The notes under the pieces: generated by a model
Database searches by the model: none
Seen by the model: the letters and a program-made list of their open reading frames with translations, nothing else
What the model was told of the DNA's origin: nothing
Assembly: GCA_949959185.1 (NCBI GenBank)
Contig: CATLIX010000011.1
Coordinates: 1-64,000, forward strand
DNA length: 64,000 nt
Source: an uncultured Eubacterium sp.
GTDB taxonomy: Bacteria > Bacillota > Clostridia > Lachnospirales > Lachnospiraceae
Reading direction: 5' to 3'
Shown: positions 17,072-28,309 of the stretch, piece by piece
Layout of the letters: the number at the start of each line of letters is the position of its first letter
Position numbering within the stretch: position 1 is the stretch's first letter
Program-made: the position numbers and the translations under genes

Positions 17072-19492
17072 CTACTTCCTCAGTTCAATACCCAGTTCTT
17101 CCAGAGTTTTCAGAATCTTCTCCATGGCCGGCGCATAATCTGCTTCTTCCAGCGTCTTGTCTTTTGCCCGGAAAGTCAGGGAATATGCCACGGATTTATA
17201 ACCGGTTTTAATCTGGGCTCCTTCGTAAATATCGAACAGTTCATAGCTTTCCAGATATTTTCCTCCTTTAGCGTCAAATATCTTTTCCACTTCTCCCACC
17301 AGAATGTTTTTCTTCATCACCATACTGATATCGCGGCTCACTGCCGGGAATCTGGCAATTCCTTCGTATTTCCGGTCAAAACCGGCCATTTTTACAATTT
17401 CCGGCATATCAATCACGGCCACATACACCCGGTCTTTGATAGAATAATTATCCGCCACCTGGGGATGAATCTCTCCCAGATATCCCAGAACCTTTCCATG
17501 ATACCGGATATTGGCCTGCCGGCCCGGATGGAGAAAAGGTTTTCCGGAATCCGGGTCGCAGGTTATTTTCTCTGTTAATCCCGATTTTTCAAAAAATTCC
17601 TCCACCACGCCTTTCATGGTAAAGAAGTCTCCTTCTCCGTACATGCCCAGGGTAAACTGCATCCGTTCTTCCGGCAGTTCTTCCAGCGGCACCTGTTTCG
17701 GCAGATAAATATTTCCCAGCTCGTACAGGCGTACATTTTTATTCCTGCGGTTGTAATTGGTGGACAGGGAAGTGAGCATTCCGTTCAGGGAAATGGTGCG
17801 CATAATACTGAAATCCTCTCCCAGCGGATTGGAAATCACCACTGTTTTACGCAGTTCGCTGTCTTTGGGAATCATAAGTTTGTCAAAAACTTTCGGGCTC
17901 TCAAAGGAATAAGTCATGCCCTGGCTGAATCCGCAGTATTCCGCCACATTTTTTGCCACTTCCTCCACTCTGAGCTTAAAGGAGAGTTTTCCTGTGGTGG
18001 CTTCCCCGTTGGGCAGTGTGGTAGGAATATTGTCATATCCGTAAAATCTTGCCACTTCCTCCGCCATATCCGCCAGACATTCCAGATCCTGCCTCCAGGA
18101 AGGCACCAGCACTTCGTCTTTCTCCCTGTCGTAACCCAAATCTATCTTCTGAAAATAACCAATCATGGTTTCTTTTGAAATCTGTGTTCCCAGCAGCCGG
18201 TTGACTTTATCCGCGTCAAAAGGAATTCTTCTGCCTTCCTTTACTTTGCCGTATACGTCAACTACACCGCCCACTACTTCTCCGGCTCCCAGTTCTTCGA
18301 TTAACTGGCAGGCACGGTTGATGGCGTCCAGTGCATTGTTGGGGTCCAGCCCCTTCTCAAATTTGCCGGAAGCGTCCGTGCGCAGACCGATTTTTTTGCT
18401 GGAAAGGCGGATGTTGGTACCGTCAAAGCAGGCTGCCTCGAACAGCATGGTCTGCACATCGTCGGTAATCATGGAATTTTCACCGCCCATAATTCCGGCA
18501 ATACCCACAGCTTTTTCTCCGTCGCAGATCATCAGTACGGACTCATCCATGGTGCGCTCCTGACCATCCAGAGTGACAAATTTCTCCTCTTTGGATGCCC
18601 GCCTTACGATAATCTCCCGGCCGGCAATGGTGTCCAGGTCATAGGCGTGCATGGGCTGACCGTATTCCTCCATCACATAGTTGGTAATATCCACGATGTT
18701 ATTGATGGGACGAATCCCCTGAGAAGCCAGACGCCGCTGCATCCATTCCGGTGAGGGAGCGATTTTGATATTTTTTACCACCCGTGCGCAGTACCGGGGA
18801 CAGAGCTCCGCGTCTTCCACGGTAACTTTGATATAATCCTTCACATTTTCGCTGTTGCCGGTCTCAGTCACCGCCGGAGGCTGAAATTCTCTGCCGAATG
18901 TGGCCGCTGCTTCCCTTGCAAGTCCCAGAACCCCGAAACAGTCCACCCGGTTGGATGTAATTTCATATTCAAACACCACGTCGTCAAGGCCCAGCGCCTG
19001 AATGGCGCTTTCTCCCACAATTGCATCTTCTCCGAAAATATAAATACCTTCTTCCGGCGCTTCCGGATACATTTCCCGGTCAGAGCCCATTTCTTCAATG
19101 GAGCACATCATACCGTTTGATACCACGCCTCTTAATTTTCCCTTTTTGATTTTAATGCCGCCAGGCGTTTTCTTTCCGTCATGGCCTCCTGCCACCCGTC
19201 CTCCGTCCAGCACTACGGGAACTTTCTGGCCTTCTTTTACATTGGGGGCTCCGGTAACAATCTGCACATCTTCCCCGGCGCCCACATCCACCTGGCAGAC
19301 CACCAGTTTATCTGCATCGGGATGTTTTTCTATTTTTTTAATCTGTCCGATGATGATTTTTTCCAGATCCGCATCCAGCTTTTCATAACCTTCCACTTTG
19401 GAGCCGGAAAGGGTCATTGCGTCCATGTATTCCTGAGGAGTTACATCCAGTCCCGGAACATATGCCTTTATCCATGATAATGATGTATTCAT
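17072..19492 (-). CDS. pheT: Phenylalanyl-tRNA synthetase beta subunit
   Basis: The large subunit of the alpha2-beta2 enzyme that charges tRNA-Phe. At 806 residues it has the normal bacterial length and order: N-terminal tRNA-binding OB domain ([15 protein letters not shown]), B3/B4 editing region, B5 domain, the catalytic-like core ([19 protein letters not shown]) and the C-terminal ferredoxin-like anticodon-binding domain ([13 protein letters not shown]). It follows pheS after 47 bp and is controlled by the phe T-box. Confidence 0.98.
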   Translation of the reverse strand: MNTSLSWIKAYVPGLDVTPQEYMDAMTLSGSKVEGYEKLDADLEKIIIGQIKKIEKHPDADKLVVCQVDVGAGEDVQIVTGAPNVKEGQKVPVVLDGGRVAGGHDGKKTPGGIKIKKGKLRGVVSNGMMCSIEEMGSDREMYPEAPEEGIYIFGEDAIVGESAIQALGLDDVVFEYEITSNRVDCFGVLGLAREAAATFGREFQPPAVTETGNSENVKDYIKVTVEDAELCPRYCARVVKNIKIAPSPEWMQRRLASQGIRPINNIVDITNYVMEEYGQPMHAYDLDTIAGREIIVRRASKEEKFVTLDGQERTMDESVLMICDGEKAVGIAGIMGGENSMITDDVQTMLFEAACFDGTNIRLSSKKIGLRTDASGKFEKGLDPNNALDAINRACQLIEELGAGEVVGGVVDVYGKVKEGRRIPFDADKVNRLLGTQISKETMIGYFQKIDLGYDREKDEVLVPSWRQDLECLADMAEEVARFYGYDNIPTTLPNGEATTGKLSFKLRVEEVAKNVAEYCGFSQGMTYSFESPKVFDKLMIPKDSELRKTVVISNPLGEDFSIMRTISLNGMLTSLSTNYNRRNKNVRLYELGNIYLPKQVPLEELPEERMQFTLGMYGEGDFFTMKGVVEEFFEKSGLTEKITCDPDSGKPFLHPGRQANIRYHGKVLGYLGEIHPQVADNYSIKDRVYVAVIDMPEIVKMAGFDRKYEGIARFPAVSRDISMVMKKNILVGEVEKIFDAKGGKYLESYELFDIYEGAQIKTGYKSVAYSLTFRAKDKTLEEADYAPAMEKILKTLEELGIELRK

Positions 19493-19539
19493 AATAATTG
19501 ATTCCTTTCTCTGATTTTCAATAATATATCCTGACAGGT

Positions 19540-20559
19540 TCAGAACTGTTTCAGAAAACGGTCGTCGTTTTCGTACAGCAGACGCATATCGTCAATCTCA
19601 TATTTCAGCAGTGCAATCCGTTCCAGTCCCATACCAAATGCAAATCCGGAGTACTCTTCCGGGTCAATGCCGCTCATACGCAGCACCCTCGGATGTACCA
19701 TACCGCAGCCCAGGATTTCAATCCAGCCGGAACCTTTGCAGAACCGGCAGCCCTTTCCGCCGCATTTGAAGCAGGTCACATCCACTTCCGCGCTGGGCTC
19801 TGTAAAGGGGAAATGATGAGGCCGGAATTTTACTTTTGTCTCTTCTCCGAAAAGCTGCTTTGCAAATTCTGCCAGCGTTCCTTTCAAATCCGCAAAGGTA
19901 ATGTGTTTATCAATCACAAGCCCTTCGATTTGATGAAAGGAGGGGGAATGGGTGGCGTCCACTTCATCGGAACGGAATACCCGGCCCGGTGCAATCATGC
20001 GGATGGGCAGTTTCCCTTTTTCCATCTCCCGTACCTGGACCGGAGAGGTCTGGGTGCGGAGCAGAATCTTATCGTTGATATAGAAGGTATCCTGCTCGTC
20101 TTTGGCCGGATGGTTGGCCGGAATATTCAATGCCTCGAAATTATAATAATCATATTCCACTTCCGGGCCTTCCACCACTTCATAGCCCATGCCGATAAAA
20201 ATACGTTCCACTTCTTCCAGCGCAATGGTATTGGGATGGCGGTGTCCCACCGGATTTTTCCTGGCCGGAAGGGTTACGTCAATTACTTCCTGTTTTAACC
20301 GCAGATCCCGTTCTGCCGCTTCCAGTTTCGCCTTCGTCTCCTCAATCAGTTTCTCAATACTTTCCCTTGTCTCATTGACAAGCTGCCCCACCATGGGGCG
20401 TTCTTCGGGAAGTACGTCTTTCATGCCCTTTAAAACAGCCGTCAGTTCTCCCTTTTTCCCCAGAAATGCAACTCTTACGTCATTTAATCTGGCCAGTCCG
20501 TCAGAATTCTGAATTTCACGGACTGCTTCTGCCTTAATCTGTTCCAGCTTTTCTTTCAT
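19540..20559 (-). CDS. pheS: Phenylalanyl-tRNA synthetase alpha subunit
   Basis: The catalytic subunit, 339 residues. It has an N-terminal coiled coil, class II motif 1 around [20 protein letters not shown], motif 2 ([21 protein letters not shown]) region, and the motif 3 element [16 protein letters not shown] four-Cys knuckle-like segment ([17 protein letters not shown]) precedes motif 3. I chose ATG 20559 ([12 protein letters not shown]), 7 nt after AGGAGA, over the ATG six nt upstream. Between it and its T-box lies the repeat element at 20593-20756. Confidence 0.97.
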   Translation of the reverse strand: MKEKLEQIKAEAVREIQNSDGLARLNDVRVAFLGKKGELTAVLKGMKDVLPEERPMVGQLVNETRESIEKLIEETKAKLEAAERDLRLKQEVIDVTLPARKNPVGHRHPNTIALEEVERIFIGMGYEVVEGPEVEYDYYNFEALNIPANHPAKDEQDTFYINDKILLRTQTSPVQVREMEKGKLPIRMIAPGRVFRSDEVDATHSPSFHQIEGLVIDKHITFADLKGTLAEFAKQLFGEETKVKFRPHHFPFTEPSAEVDVTCFKCGGKGCRFCKGSGWIEILGCGMVHPRVLRMSGIDPEEYSGFAFGMGLERIALLKYEIDDMRLLYENDDRFLKQF

Positions 20560-20592
20560 AATCATTCTCCTTTTTATATCAATGTAAAACGC

Positions 20593-20756
20593 ATACGCTG
20601 TGCGGATTTGTCCTAAGGGGTACCAGGCTTGCCTGAGGGATACCTCAGGACGTCACATAGTGACATTTTCTATTCGCACAAGTGCGCATAATTTTTTTAT
20701 CTCACAGGAAATACTTTCACGCCTTAGCATGACACGGTCCTTCCTAATTAAGATAA
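20593..20756 (-). repeat. Structured intergenic repeat, copy A (pheS leader)
   Basis: About 150 bp sharing roughly 80-85% identity by eye with 36146-36300. On the minus strand it can form consecutive hairpins: GCGCAC-type (CGCAC/GTGCG), GTCAC/GTGAC, GTCCTGAGG/CCTTAGGAC enclosing CAGGC/GCCTG, and a weaker outer pair around the AGGAA/TTCCT segment. It sits between the T-box terminator and the pheS ribosome binding site, so it is inside the pheST transcript. Confidence 0.75.
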
Positions 20757-21026
20757 AAAAATCCCTGTGCAAAATGCACAGGGACGAAATGTTCCGCGGT
20801 ACCACCCTGGTTTCCAGTCTCCCTTCTTTCTGCATACAGGCGACCGGACTCTCTCTCTGCGTAACGTGCAGACAACGTCATATCCTACTTCTGAAACATG
20901 TTTCAGATATGCAGCTCCGGTGGGAAATTCGATTCCTGCCTTCTCTTAAGAGGACTTACAGCCGGTGATCCTCTCTCTCTGCAAGCAGTACAGTTCTCTA
21001 CTGAACACCTTCTTCGCTTTTACATG
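20755..21026 (-). promoter_or_regulatory. T-box riboswitch upstream of pheST
   Basis: The minus strand carries the T-box core CCAGGGTGGTACCGCGG (20810-20794). A terminator with a 10-bp perfect stem follows (20762-20784), ending in seven T residues. Stem I occupies roughly 20900-21020 with an AGAGAGAGAGG motif. A candidate specifier TTC (Phe) lies at 20926-20924. Uncharged tRNA-Phe should promote antitermination. Confidence 0.94.
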
Positions 21027-21032
21027 GAAATT

Positions 21033-21061
21033 ATTCTAACATGTGTTTCAAAAAACTGCAA
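21033..21061 (-). promoter_or_regulatory. Promoter of the pheST T-box leader
   Basis: On the minus strand TTGCAG (21061-21056), 17 nt, TAGAAT (21038-21033). Transcription would begin near 21026, giving a leader of about 465 nt that includes the T-box and repeat copy A. Confidence 0.7.
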
Positions 21062-21078
21062 GTGTTTTTTTCATCTTT

Positions 21079-22020
21079 TTACTTTTCAAAATGCTGATAA
21101 TCCTTCACTGAATTCCAGCTTCCGCCCCAGGTAAAGCCATGCTCCTGAAACAGACGCAGGCATAAATCCCCTTCTGTAATCTTACAGGCAAACTCCCGGC
21201 TTCTGTCGGCGTACTCCGTTCCGTTTAAGGGACTTACCAGAAGTTCTCCATCGGAGGTATGCTTCACATAAGGATTATATCTTGGATTAATGTCAATGGC
21301 AAGGCCCAGTGCATGTCCGGACAGCCGGGAAGAACCTGCAATTTCCCGGTAGTTGAACGCGGAAGTATTATTGTCGGACATGGAACTTTCATCGTCCCCA
21401 TCGTATGTATCAATCAAAATCATCTTCTCAATGGGATAGGACTGATGATAGAGTTCCAGCATAATCTCCAGAATATCCTCAGCAATGGACTGATTGACAA
21501 TCAGTTCCCCAACATGGGTTTCCCCGTCAAGGCCCATATGAAGGACCCGCAGATAGCGCAGCTCTTCCAGAGAAATATTTTCATTTTCCTGCCAGGAAAT
21601 TCCTGAAATCCGCTGTCGTATTTCTTCGGACAGCTCTCTGCTGTAAAAAAAGCTGTCCAGTGTGTCCTGGGGCACTCCGGCTGTATTCAGAATCTCCCCG
21701 GCTGTCATTGCCTGCACATCTGAAAGTTCCGGAATCCTGCCGGATTCCGGGGCGGAGCCGGTTTCCAGTGAATCTCCTGCAAAAGGAACAGGATTCGGCT
21801 CCGGGGCTTCTGTGGCGTTATTCACTTCCGGCTCCAGGACTTCCGGAGCAGAATCTGATTTCGGCTCTGCAGAAGCCCTTTCTTCCTGCCGGTCATTTTC
21901 CTTCTGCAGCGGCCGGCCGGCCCGAAAATCTCCGGAACAGGCCAGGAACAGAACACAGACTGCCGCCAGCATAAGGCAGCCTGCTGTCCTTTGATATAAT
22001 AATTTTTTTCTTCTTTTCAT
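21079..22020 (-). CDS. VanY/M15-type D-alanyl-D-alanine carboxypeptidase-like lipoprotein
   Basis: A 313-residue lipoprotein. The signal peptide ends in a lipobox-like LFLACSG, giving a likely lipidated Cys near residue 28. A disordered Pro/Glu/Ser-rich linker of about 80 residues follows. The C-terminal domain is a M15-type zinc peptidase: SRLSGHALGLAIDINPRYNP carries the first His and Asp, and GFTWGGSWNSVKDYQHFE carries the last His. It would trim D-Ala or cut peptide bridges in the wall. It lies 14 bp downstream of the large surface protein gene, so they may form an operon. Confidence 0.87.
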   Translation of the reverse strand: MKRRKKLLYQRTAGCLMLAAVCVLFLACSGDFRAGRPLQKENDRQEERASAEPKSDSAPEVLEPEVNNATEAPEPNPVPFAGDSLETGSAPESGRIPELSDVQAMTAGEILNTAGVPQDTLDSFFYSRELSEEIRQRISGISWQENENISLEELRYLRVLHMGLDGETHVGELIVNQSIAEDILEIMLELYHQSYPIEKMILIDTYDGDDESSMSDNNTSAFNYREIAGSSRLSGHALGLAIDINPRYNPYVKHTSDGELLVSPLNGTEYADRSREFACKITEGDLCLRLFQEHGFTWGGSWNSVKDYQHFEK

Positions 22021-22034
22021 TTTTCACACTCCGG

Positions 22035-25000
22035 CTATTTTACGGTAACCGTTCTGCTCCATGCACTGTACCTGGTTTTGCACTTATATCCGGCGCATTC
22101 CGTCCGTACCCGGAATCTCAGATTTTTGTCCGAGGTCTTCAGCCCTGTAATGCTGCACACCAGTTTTCCGCCCTTTGTTTTTACTCTTTTCAGATACTTC
22201 CATTTTTTCGTCCTGGCATTATATTTGTACAGCTTTTTCGATTTCACCCGGTAAGCCAGTTTGTATTTTCTGCTGCTCTTATTATACTGGCTGATTTGAT
22301 AGGTATTTGCATTTTTCACCGGCCTGAAAGAAAGCTCCACGCTTTTGGAAGAAAGACGTTTCACCGTCACCTTTCCAGGGGATTTTGGCTTTACAATACC
22401 TCTTGCCTCGCTGGAATAAGGGCCGTAATACGTTCTGCCCTCACTTTTTCCGTACGCCCTGACTTTATAGCGGTACATTTTTCCTGCTGTTTTCTTTCTG
22501 TCCGTATAGGAGTTCCCGGTAACCGTGTTAATCCTTACGAATCTTCCTTTGGAAGGATTGTAGCGGAATATTTCATATCCCTGGGCATTGGATACGGTAT
22601 TCCATTTCAGTTTCGTCCGACTGGTGGCGTCAGAGGAAACACTTACGCCTGTCACTTTCTTAAGGGTATCCGGCTGAGCACTCATTCCCGGCTGAGCGCC
22701 GGGCTGTTTTGGCACCTGTACTGTCACATTGCATCCTTCATCTGCAGAAGTAACTTTTGCCGCGCCGGAAGCAGAGGAAACCACCAGGGTATAGTTCCCG
22801 GAGTCTTTTTTCGAAGCGGAAGAAACGGTAAGTTTTCTCCCTGTCTTCCCGGTCAGAGGCTCACCGTTTTTATACCACTGGTAAGTATGAATTCCTTCCC
22901 TCTCCCTAATCTCAGGAGCAAGTTCAAATCCCTGCCCTTCGCCGATGGCAATCTGCCGGGATGAAAACCGGATTTCTGCCGGAACTGGTCTGGGCTGTAC
23001 CGGCGCCTCTCCACGCCGGGCTTCTCTGGCTCTGACGCTTTCAGCCGCAAATGCCGCATCCACCACATCCCCGGATTCCAGAGAGTTATAATTTATTTCC
23101 ACCGTCATGGATTTCTCATCTGTAATTTCCTGCCAGACGCTGCCCGCTACAAGCTGGTCAATCACATATCCGTCTGCTGCCTGAATGGTAAACGTACGGC
23201 TTTCCCCCGGCTGCAGTGTGACAATTCCTTCTTCCGCTCCTGTTATGCTGCCTCCCGGAGTATTGCTCACAATCACCGATTTGGCCGGGGTTCCGCCGGA
23301 GCCTTCGCCTTTCACCGCCATAACGGCAAAGGGACTGAACGATTTACATGTAATGATCAGACCATATCGTGTAACGGTACAGGGTACTTCTTCCACTCCG
23401 ATAATTTTTCCCGCTTTGTTTTTGATAAAATGGCAGGCTTTGAAGGTCACCCCTTCGTCAGAAGGCCCGTATCCTGCGGGAAATCCGACGGAAACCCGGA
23501 CAGAGTCTCCCAGTTTTACTATATTCTTTTTACAGGTGAGAAAATTAATATTATATGTCTCGCTTTTTAACACCTGCTCTCCTGGAAAGGTGCTTTCTGC
23601 CAGACTGTTCATGGCGTCTGCCTGAGCCTGAGTCGTGGTAGTTGCCACAAGGGTGAGGCCCGTCACCATTTCAGGCGTAAGACCTGTTCCGTCTTCTGTC
23701 TCCCAGCTTTCCCAGTTTCTGGCGGAAAGGTCGGCCTGTTCCAGAAGGGAAGGCCTTCCCCAGAGATTATAAAAATATCCTCTGGAACGATATGCACAGA
23801 TACAGCTTCTGTAAGAAGATGAATAACTGAAGGGATTCGGTACTTTCCCGCTGTCTGTCCCCACCAGGCCGGTAAGGCCGAAGTGATATGTGATAAAATT
23901 ATCCAGCCACATATTACTGGGCGTAAAATCCAGCTCTACTGTTCTGTCTCCGTCCCAGGTAAAGTTCTCAACTTTGCAATATTGCATGGCTGAAGTATCT
24001 GCCTCTTTCACAGATAGTGTAATACCTGCTTCTGCGGCGCCGTCGGCAAGTTTTAACGTATCATCGTATGTAATTTTCAGATGATGGGTTCTTCCAATAT
24101 CCAGATTGGCAGTCATTACCGGTTCTGCTTTCCGTACATATGGAGGCGGCGTATAAGTTCCGTCAGGATTGGAAAGCTGTTCAGAAGCTGCCTCAAACAA
24201 CAGGGGATCTCCATGAAAGGCAAGATTCTCCAGGCTGCCGCCATTGTTCCCGTCGTAATTGCCAGGATTTTCACGGGTCACCGCAAATTCCACAAACTGG
24301 GCACTGGGCACATACATGGTCAGCTCTGTCTCCGTATCATCCATACTGGGGTATACATCCGGAAGGCAATAAGCCCACTTTCCATACTCCCACCGCTTCG
24401 ATTCTTCGTAATATTTTGTCTCTTTCATCAGGATATAATTGCCGGTTTCCATGGACTTTGCCGCCCCCATACCCTGATAGCTCACTTTAAATATTCCGGC
24501 AGACAGGCCATCGTGCATTCCTTCGCTGTAACTGACTTTCAGACCGTTCTCATTCACCACTTCCTCAAATAAAGGCCCCTGGCCTTCCAGTGCAGGATAG
24601 GTAAATTCAAAATCTGCTTCTGACATAATCCCATTGGGCACATGGCGCCTGCCCATAACATCTGCTCCTGCAAGCAGGTACATGGTTCTTTCTCCGCCGT
24701 CCAGTCCGTCTCCGTTTTCATTTGGCACAGGCGTAATCGGGTCGTCCATGGTGGCGTCCACTCCGTACCACCTGCCGTCCACCTGCACATAATTCCACAT
24801 GTGCAGCTCGCCCTGGTCTCTGGCAAGCTGATACATGCCCTGTATCAGCACACAGGGAATCCCCAGGCGGTCCAGCACAGATTTCATTGCCCTTGCATAT
24901 CCCTCACAAAGGCTTTCCCCTTTTATCAGAGCCCCGTAAGCGGTCCGGATATGTCCTGCATTTTCTTTTTTACAGGTATTTTCCAGCCGATATGTGGTAT

Positions 25001-25595
25001 GATTAATGATTTCGTTATGGGCATATTTCACCTGCTGTTCTGTGAGATTCTCCCCTTCTGCCACAGAAAGGCTCTGAGCCCCTGCCACAATCTCGCCGAT
25101 TCTGCTCTCATATGCGGCAATGGCTTCTTCCACCTGCTGACTGTTTTCAAATCCTTTTACATAATAGTCGCTGCTTCTGCCGGAACCCAGCCAGGCATGA
25201 TAATTTCCTCCCCCGTCTCTGGTCACCCGCAGAGAAAGACAGGAAAAATCCACATAAAAAATATCCGGATAATCTGCGCAAAATGCATCTCTGGCAGCTC
25301 CCATGGCCAATAGCAGACTGTTGTTTCCGCTTGCGTAACTTTCCAGCTGTTCTGCTGTGACACTCTGACTGGCTGCCAGATCGTAATCTCCGGTTCCTGT
25401 TTTAAAAATGCCCTGCTCATACATCTGATACATGGCGTCGTAGAACTTCTTTGCTTCTTCTGTAAGCTGGCTGTAATAGTATCTTTCCTGCGCCGCCCCG
25501 TGTACTTCCTTCATGCTGCCGCCGGACAGCTTCGCTGCCAGAGGCAGCATGAACAGAAAAACCAGCAGAATCAGAGATTTTTTCTTCTGTTTCAT
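22035..25595 (-). CDS. Large secreted protein with transglutaminase-like, Ig-like and fibronectin III-like domains
   Basis: A 1186-residue exported protein. It has a signal peptide (LILLVFLFMLPLAAKLSGG), then a transglutaminase/protease-like core around residues 190-300 with the Cys in GESLCEGYARAMKSVL, the His in ELHMWNYVQVD and the Asp in WYGVDATMDDP. A long middle region has beta-rich segments. Around residues 890-990 there is an Ig-like domain (YQWYKNGEPLTG, DSGNYTLVVSS). Two fibronectin III-like repeats rich in Lys and Tyr close the protein. There is no LPxTG or SLH anchor. Start ATG 25595 is preceded by GGAGGAAGG. Substrate unknown; it may crosslink or cleave surface proteins. Confidence 0.85.
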   Translation of the reverse strand: MKQKKKSLILLVFLFMLPLAAKLSGGSMKEVHGAAQERYYYSQLTEEAKKFYDAMYQMYEQGIFKTGTGDYDLAASQSVTAEQLESYASGNNSLLLAMGAARDAFCADYPDIFYVDFSCLSLRVTRDGGGNYHAWLGSGRSSDYYVKGFENSQQVEEAIAAYESRIGEIVAGAQSLSVAEGENLTEQQVKYAHNEIINHTTYRLENTCKKENAGHIRTAYGALIKGESLCEGYARAMKSVLDRLGIPCVLIQGMYQLARDQGELHMWNYVQVDGRWYGVDATMDDPITPVPNENGDGLDGGERTMYLLAGADVMGRRHVPNGIMSEADFEFTYPALEGQGPLFEEVVNENGLKVSYSEGMHDGLSAGIFKVSYQGMGAAKSMETGNYILMKETKYYEESKRWEYGKWAYCLPDVYPSMDDTETELTMYVPSAQFVEFAVTRENPGNYDGNNGGSLENLAFHGDPLLFEAASEQLSNPDGTYTPPPYVRKAEPVMTANLDIGRTHHLKITYDDTLKLADGAAEAGITLSVKEADTSAMQYCKVENFTWDGDRTVELDFTPSNMWLDNFITYHFGLTGLVGTDSGKVPNPFSYSSSYRSCICAYRSRGYFYNLWGRPSLLEQADLSARNWESWETEDGTGLTPEMVTGLTLVATTTTQAQADAMNSLAESTFPGEQVLKSETYNINFLTCKKNIVKLGDSVRVSVGFPAGYGPSDEGVTFKACHFIKNKAGKIIGVEEVPCTVTRYGLIITCKSFSPFAVMAVKGEGSGGTPAKSVIVSNTPGGSITGAEEGIVTLQPGESRTFTIQAADGYVIDQLVAGSVWQEITDEKSMTVEINYNSLESGDVVDAAFAAESVRAREARRGEAPVQPRPVPAEIRFSSRQIAIGEGQGFELAPEIREREGIHTYQWYKNGEPLTGKTGRKLTVSSASKKDSGNYTLVVSSASGAAKVTSADEGCNVTVQVPKQPGAQPGMSAQPDTLKKVTGVSVSSDATSRTKLKWNTVSNAQGYEIFRYNPSKGRFVRINTVTGNSYTDRKKTAGKMYRYKVRAYGKSEGRTYYGPYSSEARGIVKPKSPGKVTVKRLSSKSVELSFRPVKNANTYQISQYNKSSRKYKLAYRVKSKKLYKYNARTKKWKYLKRVKTKGGKLVCSITGLKTSDKNLRFRVRTECAGYKCKTRYSAWSRTVTVK

Positions 25596-25658
25596 CAACT
25601 TCCTTCCTCCCTTTTCCTGGAAAACATTATTCTGATTCCAAGAATAACATGGGAAAAT

Positions 25659-26513
25659 TCAGGAAGTCAAGCCCTGTTCAAAACTGTTACAAATTTTCCT
25701 GAGCAGTGCAATTTCCCTTCCATATCCTTCCAGATCATTAGGCGTCTCCAGGAAGAACGGAAGTTCCCGCAGGGAAGGATGGGTGACAATGGCTCTGAAA
25801 GTCTCCAGTCCAATCTTTCCCTCTCCGATTTTCGCATGGCGGTCTTTATGGCTTTCCAGTCCGTAGATACTGTCGTTCAGATGTATGGCTTTCAGCCGCT
25901 CCAGACCGATGACAGAACGGAATTCCTCTATTACTTCTTCCAGATGATTTACAATATCATAACCGCTGTCATACACATGGCAGGTGTCCAGACAGACTCC
26001 CAGGCGGCTGCTGTCCTCCACCCGGTCAATCATGCCCCGAAGTTCTTCAAAATTCCGTCCCATCTCCGTACCTTTTCCCGCCATGGTTTCCAGCAAAATC
26101 GTGGCATGATATCCCTTCTCATTTATCCGGTTCAGCATATCGGCAATCAGCTCCAGGCCCCGTTCAGCCCCCTGTTTCACATGGCTGCCCGGATGGAAAT
26201 TATACATGGCCTCCGGAAAATACTCCAGCCGGGCCAGGTCGTCGCACATGATATCGTACGCAAACCGGCGCAGCCCTTCCTCCCTGGCACATGCATTCAG
26301 CGTATAAGGCGCATGAGCCAGAATCCGTGCGATTCCGTGTTCCTCTGCAAATTCCAGATAAGCGGCAATATCTTTCGGATTCAGTTCTTTTGCCTTTCCT
26401 CCTCTGGGATTTCTGGTAAAAAACTGAAAGGTGTTGGCTCCGATTTGCGCCGCCTCTTTTCCCATGGCCAGAAAACCTCTGGCCGAGGACAGGTGACATC
26501 CGATTCTCAGCAT
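25659..26513 (-). CDS. nfo: Endonuclease IV (apurinic/apyrimidinic)
   Basis: A TIM-barrel AP endonuclease of base excision repair, 284 residues. Zinc-ligand motifs are present: [48 protein letters not shown] and AIHLNDS. The ATG has AAAGGAGACG upstream. It lies 10 bp after ilvD and is probably cotranscribed with it. Confidence 0.96.
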   Translation of the reverse strand: MLRIGCHLSSARGFLAMGKEAAQIGANTFQFFTRNPRGGKAKELNPKDIAAYLEFAEEHGIARILAHAPYTLNACAREEGLRRFAYDIMCDDLARLEYFPEAMYNFHPGSHVKQGAERGLELIADMLNRINEKGYHATILLETMAGKGTEMGRNFEELRGMIDRVEDSSRLGVCLDTCHVYDSGYDIVNHLEEVIEEFRSVIGLERLKAIHLNDSIYGLESHKDRHAKIGEGKIGLETFRAIVTHPSLRELPFFLETPNDLEGYGREIALLRKICNSFEQGLTS

Positions 26514-26523
26514 ATCGTCTCCT

Positions 26524-28191
26524 TTACAGTTCTTTTTTCATAACTGCGCCTTTTGCCCCTGAGGTAACCATCTGGGCATATCTTGCCAGATAGCCTTCCG
26601 TCACCCTGGGAGTCCTGGGCGTCCATTCTGCTCTCCGTTTTGCAAGAATCTCCTCCGGCACATCCAGTTCCAGTTTCATTTCCGGGATATTGATTTTGAT
26701 GGTATCTCCTTCTTCCACCAGTCCGATGGTTCCGCCCACTGCCGCTTCCGGTGACACATGGCCGATGGAAGCGCCCCTGCTGGCCCCGGAAAAACGTCCG
26801 TCTGTAATCAGCGCAACGGTGGAACCCAGTCCCATACCTGCAATGGCAGAGGTGGGGTTCAGCATTTCACGCATACCCGGACCGCCTTTGGGCCCTTCGT
26901 AGCGGATTACCACCACATCTCCGGCTACGATTTTCCCGCCTTTGATAGCTGCAATTGCGTCTTCCTCACAGTCAAATACACGGGCGGGGCCTTCGTGCAC
27001 CATCATTTCCGGCGCTACTGCAGAACGTTTTACCACGCTTCCTTCCGGCGCAAGATTTCCTTTTAATACCGCAAGGCCTCCTGTTTTGCTGTAAGGATTG
27101 TCAAGGGGCCTTATCACTTCCGGATTCCGGTTGACGCAGCCGCTGATGTTCTCTCCGATGGTTTTTCCTGTTACTGTCATACAGTCCATATGTAACAGAT
27201 TCAGTTCCGCCAGTTCATTCATCACTGCATACACGCCTCCGGCTTCATTCAGGTCTTCCATATAGGTGGGGCCTGCCGGAGCCAGGTGACAGAGGTTCGG
27301 CGTCTTTTCACTGATTTCATTTGCAAATCCAATATCAAAATCAAAACCAATCTCATGGGCAATGGCCGGAAGATGAAGCATACTGTTGGTGGAGCATCCC
27401 AGGGCCATATCCACGGTCAGAGCATTTAAAACAGCTTCTTTTGTCATAATATCCCTGGGGCAGATATTTTTGCGGTACATCTCCATTACTGCCATACCTG
27501 CATGTTTGGCAAGACGGAGACGGTCAGAATACACCGCCGGAATGGTTCCGTTGCCCGGAAGGCCCATGCCAAGGGCTTCTGTCAGACAGTTCATGGAATT
27601 GGCCGTATACATACCGGAACAGGAACCGCAGGTGGGACATGCCTTTTCCTCAAATTCACAGACGTCTTCTTCCGTCATGGTGCCTGCCGCAAAGGAGCCC
27701 ACCGCCTCAAACATGGAAGAAAGACTGGTTTTTCTGCCCTTAACATGGCCTGCCAGCATAGGGCCTCCGGACACAAATACTGTGGGTACATTGATTCTTG
27801 CAGCCGCCATCAGCAGCCCCGGCACGTTCTTGTCACAGTTGGGAACCATCACCAGTGCGTCAAACTGATGGGCCAGCGCCATGCACTCTGTGGAATCTGC
27901 AATCAGGTCACGGGTTACCAGAGAATATTTCATCCCTGTATGCCCCATGGCAATTCCGTCGCAGACTGCAATGGCCGGAAATACCACCGGAACTCCTCCG
28001 GCTTCTGCCACACCCAGTTTCACCGCATTTACAATTTTGTCCAGATTCATGTGTCCCGGAACAATCTCATTGTAGGAACTTACGATTCCGACCAGCGGTC
28101 TGTCCATTTCCTCTCTGGTAAATCCCAGCGCGTTAAACAGGGAACGGTGGGGCGCCTGCTGCATTCCTTTTTTCACATTGTCACTTCTCAT
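26524..28191 (-). CDS. ilvD: Dihydroxy-acid dehydratase
   Basis: Converts 2,3-dihydroxy-isovalerate and its C6 homologue into the branched 2-keto acids of valine and isoleucine synthesis, using an Fe-S cluster. The 555 residues match the family: [55 protein letters not shown] with cluster cysteines, and [22 protein letters not shown] near the C-terminus. No other ilv or leu gene is nearby and no T-box precedes it. It has a perfect consensus promoter at 28254-28282. Confidence 0.97.
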   Translation of the reverse strand: MRSDNVKKGMQQAPHRSLFNALGFTREEMDRPLVGIVSSYNEIVPGHMNLDKIVNAVKLGVAEAGGVPVVFPAIAVCDGIAMGHTGMKYSLVTRDLIADSTECMALAHQFDALVMVPNCDKNVPGLLMAAARINVPTVFVSGGPMLAGHVKGRKTSLSSMFEAVGSFAAGTMTEEDVCEFEEKACPTCGSCSGMYTANSMNCLTEALGMGLPGNGTIPAVYSDRLRLAKHAGMAVMEMYRKNICPRDIMTKEAVLNALTVDMALGCSTNSMLHLPAIAHEIGFDFDIGFANEISEKTPNLCHLAPAGPTYMEDLNEAGGVYAVMNELAELNLLHMDCMTVTGKTIGENISGCVNRNPEVIRPLDNPYSKTGGLAVLKGNLAPEGSVVKRSAVAPEMMVHEGPARVFDCEEDAIAAIKGGKIVAGDVVVIRYEGPKGGPGMREMLNPTSAIAGMGLGSTVALITDGRFSGASRGASIGHVSPEAAVGGTIGLVEEGDTIKINIPEMKLELDVPEEILAKRRAEWTPRTPRVTEGYLARYAQMVTSGAKGAVMKKEL

Positions 28192-28253
28192 CTTCTCTAC
28201 CTCTTTCTCTCTTTTTTCTTTATCTTATCAGAAAATACTGTTTTGATGTACTC

Positions 28254-28282
28254 ATTATACCTTCATAGTTGTCTGCTGTCAA
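28254..28282 (-). promoter_or_regulatory. Consensus sigma-A promoter of ilvD-nfo
   Basis: On the minus strand TTGACA (28282-28277), 17 nt, TATAAT (28259-28254), a perfect match. It lies 62 bp upstream of ilvD and diverges from the kinase promoter at 28310. Confidence 0.88.
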
Positions 28283-28309
28283 TACAGTTGTATAATGTTT
28301 CTCGTTTCA

